Assembly: GCA_015179125.1 (NCBI GenBank)
Contig: WHVA01000224.1
Coordinates: 1 to 64,000 of the forward strand
Reading direction: 5' to 3'
DNA length: 64,000 bases
DNA from: Gautieria morchelliformis
Lineage: Eukaryota > Basidiomycota > Agaricomycetes > Gomphales > Gomphaceae
Shown: piece by piece, positions 32,675 to 43,881 of the stretch
Numbering within the stretch: the stretch's first letter is position 1
How the letters are laid out: every line of letters begins with the position of its first letter
Program-made: the position numbers and the translations under genes
Notes under the pieces: generated by a model
What the model was told of the DNA's origin: nothing
Seen by the model: only the letters and a program-made list of their open reading frames with translations
Database searches by the model: none

Positions 32675-35009
32675 TCACAATAACTCGAATCCTTCCTCTT
32701 CTACGTCCCGCGTCAAGTTATTTTGAGATTCATCTCCAGTCGCACGCAATCCAGGGGCGCCCTCTTCGGCTGGCACAGAAAGATTTTGTCCGGGTCCCTG
32801 GAAATCGACGACGCCTTCGACTGCGATCGAAGACGAAGACGGTGAGTCCGGATATACGACATCAAAGGGCTCGGCCGTGGTTAACCCCGGAGCAGATGTG
32901 ATAGTGACTCCTTCAGTGCGTGTCGGGATGACATCATCGCCAGTAACCTCGTCCGCCACAACAGGTACCTGAGACGTCTCCCGCGACTGCGAGAGTGGAG
33001 AATTCGGTGATGAATTGTCAACCGAGTTGAGGTCCTGTGGTGAAGCTTCTTCGGGATCAACGCTTCTATATTGGCCTGGAACAGGCACAGAATGATGCTC
33101 GCGAACAGTGTCTGCAGGCGAGGTGTTCCCTAGGATGTGGATAGCTTCTTTTGGTGTGGGGAGAGAAGCACCGCGCTCCGAAGGCACATCTTGTGGTCGC
33201 AGTTCGTAAGTCAGGGTGTTCTCAGAAATGCGGGGTTCAAGGCTCGTTGTCGCTGGGATGTGGATAGCCTCTTCCGGCGTGGGCAGAGAAGCACCGTGCT
33301 CCGAAGGCACATCTTGTGGTCGCAGTTCGTAAGTCTGGGTGTTCTGAGAAATGCGGGGTTCAAGATTCGTTGTCGCTGGGATGTGGATAGCCTCTTCCGG
33401 CGTGGGGAGAGAAACACCGTACTCCGAAGGCACATCTTGTCGCAGTTCGTAAGCCTGGGTGTTCTCAGAAATGCGGGGTGCAAGATTCGTTGTCGCTGGG
33501 ATGGGGATAGCCTCTTCCGGCGTGGGGAGGGAAACACCGTGTTCCGATGGCACATCTTGTGATCGCAGTGCGGAAGTCGGGCTGTTATCAGAAGTGCGGG
33601 GTTTAAGATTCGTCGTCGCATGAGGAATTATAGTGGCAGCATTAGTTGAGCCATCAGACCCGCATTCAGATGCTAGAAACTCGGGGTTTGCGGCAGTGGA
33701 ATCGATCACGGGCAAAGATACATCAGGCTCCGGGGGATGGCTTAGGGGATCGCTCGTATGTTGGACCACATTGACAGGCAGAGTCGCAGATGTCTCGAGA
33801 GCGAGAGCATCTTTGCTGGAGGGTGTGATGATAGAGTCTTCGACCCTCTTCCCCCAGACCTTTGCCACACGCCGATCCACATTATCCAGAGCTTCCTCCA
33901 CCAGCCTTACAAACGAACGTCTCGCTCCCCTGACCCGGTCACTTCCGTGACTTGAAACAGCGTCAGCGAGGGTGAGAAGTTTCGTCAACTCGTGGATGTA
34001 GGCATGCACGGCCGCGTTCGCTGGCGTGAATAGCAATGGGGGCGCTTCCTGCTCCTGGCCAGTCGCGTGCTCTCCGAATTCAAGATGTTCGGGGAAGCTG
34101 AATGTGTCATTTATAAATTGGAACCGAGCCCGTAGTGTGGCTATGGTAGCGACAGCGTCATTTCGGGCGACGGCATTCACAGAGCGGGCACGCCACTGTT
34201 GTTGTATGGTACGCGCAGCATGGTCAAGTGCGGGGCCTTTGCGTGGCATCTCAGTCTGGCGAGGCACGCGGGACGAATCCGGCTCGGGTGCGGTAGTAGG
34301 GCTGCCCAATGGTTGAGACGCTTGAGTGTCACGATTACCTTGTGTCTAGAGATAGTGATATTTAGTTATTAATAATAAGTAATACGGCGGTGTGAACATA
34401 GAAACATACCGTTTCAAAAGCACGTTCAACGCTCCTAGCGAAGCGGAGAATGTCTGCCTTACTCGCTTGGTCCGCACGAGCCTGGGATGATCTCATTAGA
34501 TGACTTTCACAGCATCCAATTGAGAATTGAATATTTACCCTTTCCTGCTGGCGCTGCGCATTATCCTCGCCGACAGTATCCTGAAGGAGAGCCGAAATCA
34601 GTGCTTCCAGATTGTTCAGAGGGGACTGTGGCCTCTGCGTGGCGAAGCAATGGCCTCCATGCTGCCTTACGAATGCCTGACGTCTGCCATGGGGTGAAGC
34701 AACGGGACGACAGAGGTTCTCCGCGTAGATACGTCCAACTCGGCGGCGAGCGATGTCATTCTGAGCAGCAAAGGCCTGGTGCTGACGGAATTCGGCCTGA
34801 CGGAGCGCTTCCTGCTGGCGGAGACTAGCCAGAATGCGCTGCTCTTCAAGTTCGGACATGTATCTCGCACGAGCGGCTCGCTCCTCCGCCACAGCTCGTA
34901 GGTATCGTTCGCGAGCAGTGGGAACCGGAGGTGCTACGACATAATGCGAAAGTGGGTACAGTGTAGGGGACGAATATGCGGGAGATGAGGTGGGGGTGTA
35001 GACGAACAT
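32675..35009 (-). CDS. BAG-domain protein with IQ-like motif and internal repeats
   Basis: Two exons, 34410-35009 and 32675-34345, with a 64-bp GT-AG intron; about 756 aa. The ATG at 35009 was chosen because the upstream in-frame codons are GTG, not ATG. Exon 1 encodes a Pro/Tyr N-terminus (MFVYTPTSSPAYSSPTLYP) and a charged helix (ERYLRAVAEERAARARYMSE), a layout known in basidiomycete BAG proteins. Exon 2 begins with an IQ-like helix (AARTIQQQWRARSV), then ATLRARFQFINDTFSFP and LLFTPANAAVHAYIHELTKL...GARRSFVRLVEEAL, the BAG helix bundle that binds the Hsp70 ATPase domain and stimulates nucleotide exchange. The C-terminal half is disordered with four ~41-residue repeats. Likely a cytosolic Hsp70 co-chaperone. 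Confidence 0.85.
33150..33620 (-). repeat. Coding minisatellite in the BAG gene (four ~41-aa repeats)
   Basis: About 120-bp units encoding DVPSEHGxSLPTPEEAIHI then PATTNLEPRISENTQTYELR, repeated four times with few changes, plus a degenerate unit at the 5' end. One unit lacks three bases, keeping frame. This is typical slippage or recombination-prone disordered sequence. Confidence 0.9.
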
Positions 35010-37337
35010 GATAGTCACTTATGATTTTTGCTTGCTGTCTTCACAGGCACGAGCCAATTTAAGTAGTTCAACGAGACAACTGAGTCATCAGAGCACGAAG
35101 GACGCGTCAGCTTGGGCTTGCTCATCCTCGCTCGAAGGTGGGCGAACATGATAGAACTTGCTGGAGTGTTAGCGATGTTTCGGCTTTGACACAGGTCAAC
35201 TTGAAGAAACGACCAGAACTGCTGATCCATTCATTTGACCCAGCCGGTACGTCACTGACAGTAACTTAGTAAGGTCCTTGCTTCATGCTTACCGAGTACT
35301 TTTCTTTGTTTCCCACGCTCCCTTCACCGGTTACATAAGTAGTCTTATTTTTATCCATGTCCTGTAGATTATTCCTACTGAAATCAGATGATTGCGCTGA
35401 GGATGATCGACGTAGTACGTACCTTGGGGCCTATTACTGACCAAGCTTAGAACGGCCCACTATAGGTCAAAGTAGATTAGAGTGGGGGTAGTAGATTCGA
35501 TAGTGAGCAGCGACTGCCTTAAATACATGGAGTCCTATCTAATTATATCTCTCCATTGTCTGCCTGACCCCTTGTCTCTTCTACATCCTTGGTCCACTCC
35601 TCGTCCACCGCACCTTGTTTATGGTAGAGACGCGTCAGCGCACTGAAGTGCCGCCAAGCCCGATTACTTAATTCCCAACACCCACCACTCTCGAGTACGT
35701 AGGGAGCGGCAGGTTACTGATCAGGAAGTTGGTGTTGTAACCCTGACCAATACCGAGGGGAGCTGTCGGACGACCTTTGTCGAGTACGTAGTGAGAGTCC
35801 TATCTCCTAATCAAGCTAGATCTCACATATGCAATGTCCAGGGTAATCATCTGGTATGCGTTTGATCATCGCCCGGTTATCGAAGCTCAGACCAGCTTGG
35901 AAATTGCTTCGAGAGATGCATAGTTGCGATTTTTTTTTGCATTGTCACTCAATTATGACTGATTAATGTATTATCTATTTTTACCCCCTCAACCATGAAC
36001 AGAGGCCATGACAATCCAACCATGGATAGAGGCACCTTGGTGGATAAGCAATTGTTAATAATTTAGCCTATAGAAATTGTTGTATCACCATTATCCCGCT
36101 TTCACAGGCCTTTGATTCTCCTTGCTTGGTGAGTCTGTGGTGTTTCTCAGACAGGTCTCTTAGGTGCTTACGTCTAGTTCATTGCTCAGTATGAGTCACA
36201 TGTCGTTCATTTGTAACATGCTCTGGCATTTATCAGTATCTTCACTAACGATTCGCCTAGCCCAAATTTCTGATGGAAACCACAGGAGTCCCTCAGGCCT
36301 CCAGACTGCTTTCACCTCATGGAAAAAGTTGGAATCCGAAATCATGGTCGTGGGTTTGCCAAGCATGTACATGCACGCACCGGACGACCTCGTGTCACCC
36401 GGAGGTTGGCAGCTCGAACTATCCATTCGTGGAAATCAAACTGGTGCCCGGATTCCAGGGTGACAGATATAATCAAGCTAGCGCGCCAGTAGAACAGACC
36501 AGTGATGCAATGAATAGGGCAGAAGACAATTGACCACAAACGGGAATTGCGACATGCTGGAAGAACAAGGGGTCTGTCTCTGTTAGGAATCGCTCCCGTT
36601 CTCCACCCTCCACCCCGATCTCCACCCGTGTATGTCAGTGAACCCTCCTCTTGACGTCTTACCCCGCCTTTCCCGTCCCGTGTGACCCACCAGAAAACAC
36701 CAGTGGTATTTCCAGCGGCTGATTTACTCAGAGCTCTTGGACGAGGGTCCACAAAGACAAGATCTGTAGTCACCTGGGCAGCGGGCGAAGACATTGCCAG
36801 ACGCTGTTCGGCAGGGAACCAGAACCAACGAAAAGGAAAAGACCGACACCACAAAAATGGTGACAGTAGTTTTACATACATGGGTATATTAACAAGAGAT
36901 GCCAGCAAGACGGAATTAGCTATGATGCATATGAGAGGCTGGTGGTGGGTGAAATTCATCCCAGCCTTATTCGTCTCACATCACCGTGCATCCCAGAGTC
37001 AGCATGGTGGCATTGATGCATATACTAAGGTAAAGCTGGTGAGGGATGAAATTCATACTATACCACTACGTGCCCTCCTGTCTGACCGTTCCATCTATCA
37101 CCTGGCCAGTCATCGTGTGTCCTGAGTGAGATACATACTCAGGCGTACACCGTACGTACTGTACGGATGATTCTGAACGCAGGAACGATCTGTTCCTGTC
37201 TATAACGTGTCTCTGTTGCTCACATATCTTCCGTTGTCGCTCCGAGAACGCAATTACGGCGAAATCGGCTCATTGTCATGCGGGGCATCGAAGGCATGAA
37301 GAGGATCGCAAAACCACGTAAAAACCTCCACCGCGCG
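35010..37337. other. Gap of 2.3 kb without a supported gene
   Basis: Mixed composition. 35010-35250 is the 5' flank of the BAG gene. A minus-strand open frame at 36342-36959 (205 codons) carries no motif. A poly-T run lies near 35932. 35435-35620 has a promoter-like look (ttaaatacatgg) and could be a degraded LTR, but I found no partner copy. Confidence 0.5.
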
Positions 37338-37716
37338 ATGAGTGCACCGAGCACACAAATAATGATGTACCTTGCATCCATCTTCTCACTCGCTCTACTC
37401 TTTCTTGTTGGAACTGCGTCCGGAAGTGACCCCATTCCAGGCATTCTTCCTGGAGAACCTGTCACGTGTCCTCCTGGCAAGAGTGATTATTCGCCATTTA
37501 TTCCCTTCGATATAGTCTACTGATACAAATCAAGTCAAATCATGGCCTTACCGTTCCCCGCAGGTTTGCGTCCTAGAAATAACTACTGCTGCCCTAACGG
37601 TCAAGTGTGCTGCCAGGTTAAATCCTGTGTCCTCCCGGTGATATCCTGCTTCATGATCATGTTGCCAGTGTCTCTTCCCTTCATCCATTTAGGTTGCCCC
37701 ACCTGAGGTACTCTGA
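37338..37716 (+). CDS. Candidate small secreted cysteine-rich protein
   Basis: Predicted three exons 37338-37482, 37564-37616, 37693-37716 (GT-AG introns of 81 and 76 bp), 73 aa. There is a hydrophobic signal peptide (MMYLASIFSLALLFLVG, ending near TASG), then a short mature chain with GEPVTCPPGK and a cysteine-rich end NNYCCPNGQVCCQ. Paired CC motifs like this are common in basidiomycete small secreted peptides. The start could also be the second Met at 37362. The splice model is mine: intron 1 starts GTGATT, a weak donor, so the middle of the protein is uncertain. No paralog is in the window. Confidence 0.5.
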
Positions 37717-38472
37717 CGCGGAGAAATAGAGCCGGTGCACTCGATTTTGCTATTACAAATAATTGAGGTTTTCTGGAATGCGTGCAGCGATAACCCTTAC
37801 CCCTTCTTTGTCTCACATTTAAGTTGGATGGATGAGTTCAAATTGGCGTAGTTGAATGTGACATTCATGAGCACGAAATTACCCAAATATATGCACTTCC
37901 ACATTCCACAGTACTCAGACCCATTGCATGTTGTGAAGACGACTGACCTATCGCCGAGCTCCATTACTTCTTTCCATTCCTTCCCTGACGATCCCCGAGC
38001 GCGCTACCTTAGTATAAGTACACAGCACCTGTACAACGGCGGCTCAGATCTTATCTGATGCCGCCTAGGTAGTTGTAAGCTGCGCACAGAAGCTGCTCTT
38101 ACAATATTGCACGTTCCACACGATCGAGAAACCGTCATATAACGGAGCTACTTAGAGCTCGAGTCGACCCTTATGCTCATGCCACTTCAAGGAGTACTTT
38201 GCCTTGTGAGTGTTAACATTTTTTAAATACATTGCATTGCGCATAGCACTCTACCCGCCTTGCAGTAGCTACCATTGTACATTGCATACTGACTCGGATT
38301 ACAGAATCGTTTGAAAAGTTTGAGCTGCTGGGCATAAGAACGATTGTTGGGAAAATGGAAGCAAGCATCGACTCTAACAGTTAGTACCCATTTATTCAAT
38401 GTTCCCAGGACATTATCTTCGGTGAAGTGAAGTCGAGAGTTTGTTGGGTAGCCGGGAGCTGTTGCTCTATCC
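37717..38472. other. Gap without a gene; 3' flank of the zinc-finger gene
   Basis: 38310-38472 is homologous to 57808-57985, so the duplicated zinc-finger fragment near noxR includes this 3' flank. No coding sequence recognised. Confidence 0.6.
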
Positions 38473-40132
38473 TCATGATGAGCGGCCGACGTGTCCCCTT
38501 CTCTTGACGTGATCGTCCAGCTGCTGATTTGTTGTATAACACCTCGCACAACTAGCACAAGTAAAATCTAAATAATATTTGTGAATGCTCGAAGATATGG
38601 CTCAGAGTGAAACTTACATTCTGGATGCACGTGTTTCACGTGATTCTGATGGATCCAAACATAAAAATAAGCAACTTGGAGCCACGAAGTCCTCGAGCAC
38701 GTACTAGCAAATATTCCTTACCAGACTGTCCTGCAAGGCACAGATTACAGTCCCACTCCCCCCTGGCCACTTTCACAGCCTGAGTGCCGCCTTGGCTGCC
38801 GGAAGGTCCAGAGGACGACCGTCCATTAACGGCTTGGGAGGCACCAACGTTATCCTTTTGCTCCTGCCGAGACTGGGTGTGAGGTGGTTGTTTTCCAACC
38901 TGAGAAGAGCTGGTCTATAGACGAAAAGGCGGCCCGAGGGCACCCGTAAGTATCAACTCACTGACAGTCGACTGCATATATGGACTCACTCGGCTCTGGT
39001 TTGGAAGGGCTCTTCCTACTTGCCCCATATTGTATGCATTAGATTCGATATCTATGACTATGGTTAGCTTGTGCAGATCTTGCAAGTCCGATCACATGTC
39101 CATATGCTTACGAGATGAACTCTTCAACCCCCCTTGACCTTGACTAGAGCCGGCCCAGTTTCTTGTAATGGTCGATCGTAAATCAGGGACTGGTGCCGTG
39201 TAACCCGACTGCTCAGCTTCGTGTCGTTCTTTAACTCGAGAATATCCTTTGGCTTTCCGGAATGAGTACAGGGTCTCACCGCAGTAAATGGTTGTATACC
39301 TACATGATTCTGCCACTTGAGTTTGCTGAGTGGGGTCTGATGCATCGCGAATGTTCGTGGTTACAGTAATGGTCCATTGGAGGGAAGCGTAGAAGTGAGT
39401 TTGGGAGTCAGCATGGGCTAATTTATGCAATCGGATTCCGACACGACGGTGACTCACCGTCTGACTCCCCAAGGCGCTCACGAGTCACTATAGTGGCGAT
39501 GTAGTGCAATGGTGCATTACAATTATATATTATGAAGCATGTCGGATTTGAAATCTGAAGACTCACATGTTGGTGATTGAATATTGCGGAGACCAGATCC
39601 TGAGGGAAGTTGCGACCGCGGTTGTTGGGCGATGTCTTTGGCTATTGAAGACTCCACTAATTCACGGTCCATGTCAGCTTTGGCTCTGCGTATCATTTCC
39701 AATGCCCGTGACTGTTCCGAGGATGTCTGACATTATCGTGGGTTGAGTTTTTCATCTAGGGCAAGTTGTTTACTTACTGCAAAGTCCTCACTGAAAACTC
39801 TTACGTCTTTTTTAAGGCCATAAGCTGGTGGAAGTTGCGAGATGGAACCAAGGGTAGACCGTGACTTTTCCTGAACCACGCCTATCCTATTGCGCAATCT
39901 GGAGAAATTTTAACCCGTATGATCATAATGCAGCCTTGTAAACGACTCACACATTTTTCTGGTCCCAGTACTTATATATTTCTTCTGGTGTTAAAAATGC
40001 TTCATTCCGGTTGTATGCTGCCTCTGCAGTATTGATATAACTAAGCGATTCCTCCACGTGTTTCCCTGTGGAGACTGCCTTGTGCACAAAGTTGACAACA
40101 GGCGTGACATCTACAGCCGGTATAGTGGGCAT
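38473..40132 (-). CDS. Tandem C2H2 zinc-finger protein, multi-exon
   Basis: Reconstructed exons on the minus strand: 39951-40132, 39778-39898, 39567-39726, 39112-39417, 38990-39057, 38705-38914, 38618-38645, 38473-38567; about 389 aa. Introns are 50-75 bp GT-AG except the third (39418-39566, 149 bp), which might instead contain a 30-nt exon at 39458-39487. Starts MPTIPAVDVTPVV. C-terminal fingers: CNLCLAGQSGKEYLLNHVKH (C2H2, split by an intron before NHVK) and CARCYTTNQQLDDHVKRRGH, ending GRSS. The middle is Ser/Gln-rich. Probably nucleic-acid binding and nuclear; function unknown. Exon 1 is partly duplicated at 50305-50444 and the 3' end at 57808-58263. Shares orientation with kinase B, 624 bp away. 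Confidence 0.7.
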
Positions 40133-40756
40133 ATTTGTGTATCACTTGGTTTGAGTTAAGGGGCGAGTGGTGGGACGTTCAAATCGCGGGTTTGAGGGAG
40201 AAAAGTTGACTCAGTATCAACTGCTCGAATCGAGGTTCTGTTTTTACACGTGTGTATTCGGAGGTAGCTGTGACGCCGCAACTTCGGTTGGAGAACATGA
40301 TGCATGAGGCATGCATGAGGCCCTGGCCCAAAATAACATAGTTACAGTAAGAACCTCGTGACTTCCTCATTTCCAAACTGGCAGGCGATGGCAGTGGCTT
40401 ACTGCCGGTCCACAAGCCGTTTCAGGAGGATTTCGCCATCGATTAAATGTATATGTTCAACTCTATCCTCTGGTAAGGCACCTTTTCAGAGGCGAGATAC
40501 AAGCCACATTCAAAGTATTTGTCCGCTCAGAGAGCTCCTGCGCAGAATCGGCGCTATCTGAGTAAAGTCTACGACGCCAAGTAGATGTGACAAGGCGCTC
40601 AGCTTCTTTCAATGCCACGACGTAGATCTGATATGTCATGAAATGAAATAAATTCGTCTAAATTCACATGTCGCCGATGTTCTTTGACAAAAAAGGAAAG
40701 CGAACAGCTTGTGTAGGTGGGCACTCCATAACGTCATGTGTAAGCTGTCTCTGAGC
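40133..40756 (-). repeat. Spacer between zinc-finger gene and kinase B, shared with unit C
   Basis: Homologous to 50445-51086, with a shorter piece also left of kinase A (2990-3073). No gene seen. It includes the promoter side of the zinc-finger gene and the 3' flank of the kinase. Confidence 0.8.
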
Positions 40757-42206
40757 TTAGATAGGTACGGCTTTTCCTTCGGGAGATGGCAGGGACTTCA
40801 AAACTGGAGAAATGTTAGGGGTGCCTCCATGAACACTATGTAAGACAACGTGCCATACCTGCTCGGGGAATAGGAGGTATTCGCATGAAAGCATATCGCA
40901 TGCGTCGGAAGAAGTGCAAGAAATTGTAGACCTGAGTGGCGCCTTGATCTTCTTTTCGTGAGATAATACGTGATCGCAGAAGCGCGAAGTTGAGAGAGCG
41001 ATAGATATCATCAAATCGAGCCACAACCTCGTCTATGCTTGGCCGGTTTGATGGCTCGTCTTGCGTCATGTCCGTAATCAATGGCACCATGAAATCAAAT
41101 CCAAACCTAACCTAATCATTGATGGCTCTCAGCGAGGGGCCTTGAGTAGGAGCAATATACTTACCTCCACAAATTCCATCTTGATCATGTTGCCAACATA
41201 GTAGATATCGGTTGCGAATGGATTGCAGCATTCATTATATTTGTCTCCTTGAATCTCGGGTGCAGTTCTGTCAATACCGCGAACGGGAAGATCCTCCGGG
41301 GGGCCATGCTTGGGATCATAGAATCGAGAAAGACCGAAATCAATTAAAAAATACTTCGGTGGGCGTTCGGTGCGAGTCCAGTGTCGCGCAAAGCGATTCC
41401 GTTTGTAGTCGTAGTCGATATTAAGAGGATGAAATCCGTTGGGATAAAGTTTTCTAGGATCCATCATGATATTCCTTCCTGTGCAATCACTACACATATG
41501 ATTAATTCATGCATCGTCTGCGTACTACTGAAAACTAACCGATGAGCGTAATGATGTCTATGCATGAATTGGATTCCCTGAAACGTGAGACGCAGTTGAC
41601 AGAGGTCTGCACGAATGATAAGAAGCACGCACCTCGAAGACTTGACGGAAGAATTCGACAGCTTCTCCGAATGTCCAAATTTTCGGTCGATTGAAGGGGC
41701 GAAGAATCGGCATGACAAGGAGAGCCATTCCTTCATACTCTGGAACCTCAAGAACGTCAAGTAACGGTACGCAGTGGTTTTTAGGATCTGACGCTAAAGG
41801 CTCGCTGGAGAAGAATTTGGCAATCCCTACTTCATCGGAGTTCTCGTACTTGACTATCCTCTTCAATGTCACCGTATCACCGTCGGACATCCGAGTGGCA
41901 TCCATTATATGCTTACGCTAGTGTCATGTCAGGCCGATTGGATGTCATCTGACGAGCAATCAGATCACTTACCAATGGAGGCAGCGAATAGCTGTCCTCG
42001 CAGAGGTTAATATATTTTTTGGTTCTCTTCCAGGTGGGTATCCAGTCGGGATGGTAGCGAGGACGGAGCAAATATCCCTGAGATTCAAGCCATCGATAGT
42101 GCTCAGCCCAAAAGATCTCCGCCGGTTCGATGGTCGAAAACTTTTCAGACTTCCACGTTCTTCTATATTCAAGTTCTCGTTCTTGAAGTTTAATCGTGCC
42201 AGCCAT
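40757..42206 (-). CDS. Small protein kinase-like protein, copy B (intact)
   Basis: Six exons: 41973-42206, 41633-41917, 41540-41577, 41165-41489, 40860-41111, 40757-40804; 393 aa, all introns 50-55 bp GT-AG. Kinase marks in order: Lys in DTVTLKRIVKYE, Glu in VGIAKFFSSEP, hinge region LLVMPILRPF, HRD built across intron 3 (HHYAHR-DCTGRNIMMDP), LIDFGLSRFYDP (DFG), CNPFATDIYY, MTQDEPSNRPSIDEVVARF. No clear Gly-rich loop. This architecture matches a small kinase-like family expanded in Agaricomycetes. Substrate unknown; the key catalytic residues are present, so activity is plausible. Copies A and C are frameshifted, leaving this as the only intact member here. The start is set by the conserved MAGxIKLxERELEYRR. 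Confidence 0.85.
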
Positions 42207-43546
42207 AGGCAAGGTGTGTGGGACGGAGTGGTGCAGTAGTGGCCACGAGGTAGTGACTAGTGTCACGTGATGGTATGAGTATGGGAACATCACGTAATAC
42301 GTGTGGCGCCAGTTCGTCGGGTAAGTTTGATGTTCTTGTTTTGTTCGTGTTTTCTTGACTTTTAGGGATGGTCTCTCATGGCCTGAGCATATAAGTATGA
42401 CACGTACACGTTTGCCAGTCTCTTTTATGCAATCCCTCTTCTAAGCATAACACACTAATGCCGATATTGTTATCAGGTCCCGTCCAAGTAGTACCACGTT
42501 TACTATAACTCCAATCTGTGTCTCAAATCGGTGTATGCCTATTGCTCCAGACAAACTAACCCTTTTATTGGCTAACTGGGCCCTTTACACTGTACCCTGC
42601 CTTCGGCGGCAGAGTTCCGCCAATTGGCAATATTTTTGTAATACTAAGGTGGGTGTAATTCTTTAATTGAATGATTATCTACTTTGACAGCTTTGTCCGA
42701 CTGGAGCGGCATTTCCACGAGTCTACACAGCTGAGGCAGAACACGCCCGCCGCTAGTGTGCCTCATGCATTGTGAGATTGGGAAGAAGTAGGTCCGCATT
42801 TTCACGACTCACGCTTCTCTGTCCTGTATAGACCCTATCTTACGCTTTTTTACCGACGGCATATGACAGAAGAATGTTGCTGCAATTTCATATAGTCATC
42901 GTGTATTAATTCTCCTCAGCTGTTGTGACGAGGATGCGCAAACTAATATTCTTACTTTCAGTTTCTTGTACTCATGCTGTTTAATATTTCAGGATTCGGA
43001 CAATCATTTCATCCATCCCAGCTCCCTGACATCCCTGGAGGGCTCGCTCACACGGCACACGGGGCATCGGGATAATAGTAAGTCCGACTGGCATTTGCGC
43101 CTAGCAGGCATTTGTACTTCCTCGAGCTGAGCTTCTCTACATGTGGCATGCTCTGGTATCTGCCGTCCGTTAACATGATGTGCGATAACGGACATGCCGA
43201 TGCAGCATGGTACGGCCTCCTACGATTGAGCCAATGTATTATTAAGAACACAAAGATTTGGTGTCAGCTACATAATGCTCCATACTATGTAACATACTTA
43301 TTTTAATCAATAGATGCTTAAGGTCATGATATCAGCAATTGTAGTGAAAATGATCTCAGAAGTGGTAGCACGATAGGAATGTACTCTGGCTGCAATTGGA
43401 TCAGCGGTTGGAGCTTTGACACGTGTAGAGAGCGGAGCAGTCACCGCGTTTAGGCCCGGATATTCGGGCCGCGACGTGTGTCTAGATAGGAAATAGCGCA
43501 TTTTAGCAACAAGGAGAGGTGTCCTTGTTGCAAATCAAGGCATATA
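42207..43546 (-). repeat. 5' flank of kinase unit B, shared with units A and C
   Basis: Counterpart of 14937-16312 and 52518-53690. It lacks an ~80-bp stretch present in the other two (tctaactccatgtcgag... near 15965). The conserved short minus frames (CPVCR-ending at 43004-43195; SRHTSRPEYPGLN at 43307-43501) are kept. It ends at the copia-2 LTR. Confidence 0.82.
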
Positions 43547-43551
43547 TATCT

Positions 43552-43874
43552 TATAGTGGTTATGCGCAGTAGGCTAAATAGACAATGACTCAGTGAACGG
43601 GTCGCTCACTGAGTATATATTACTACTGTACCTAAATAGACAACGACTGAAGCACAATGAGTAATCTTACACGCGGGTGAACAAGAGGGTATGCACCTCA
43701 GTGAACGGGTTGTTCACTGAGGGGCTAGTAACTATGTGTACAGTGTATATAAGGTCTCGGTCATTGATGACCGAGACCGGTCATCAAACGTCAATGTCTC
43801 TCCTATGTCTCTTACCATCCCGATCCGACCCTGCATTCACAGCTTACACCCCTATCTCCATGCTTACATCAACA
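43552..43874 (-). repeat. 3' LTR of copia-2 (323 bp)
   Basis: Minus strand TGTTGATG...CCACTATA. Two perfect or near-perfect hairpins (43588-43614 and 43696-43722, CTCAGTGAA...TTCACTGAG) and a TATATAAG box (about 43747). A third palindrome, gtctcggtcatTgatgaccgagac, lies at 43755-43778. Confidence 0.9.
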
Positions 43875-43881
43875 CTCCCCC

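Noticed and set aside
33137..33562. Repeated plus-strand frame opposite the BAG gene; also a CRISPR-like look of the repeats
   Set aside because: It is the antisense shadow of the 41-residue coding repeats; units are contiguous without unique spacers and the organism is a fungus.
36342..36959. 205-codon minus-strand frame as a gene
   Set aside because: No domain, no paralog and no splice support; composition not convincing.
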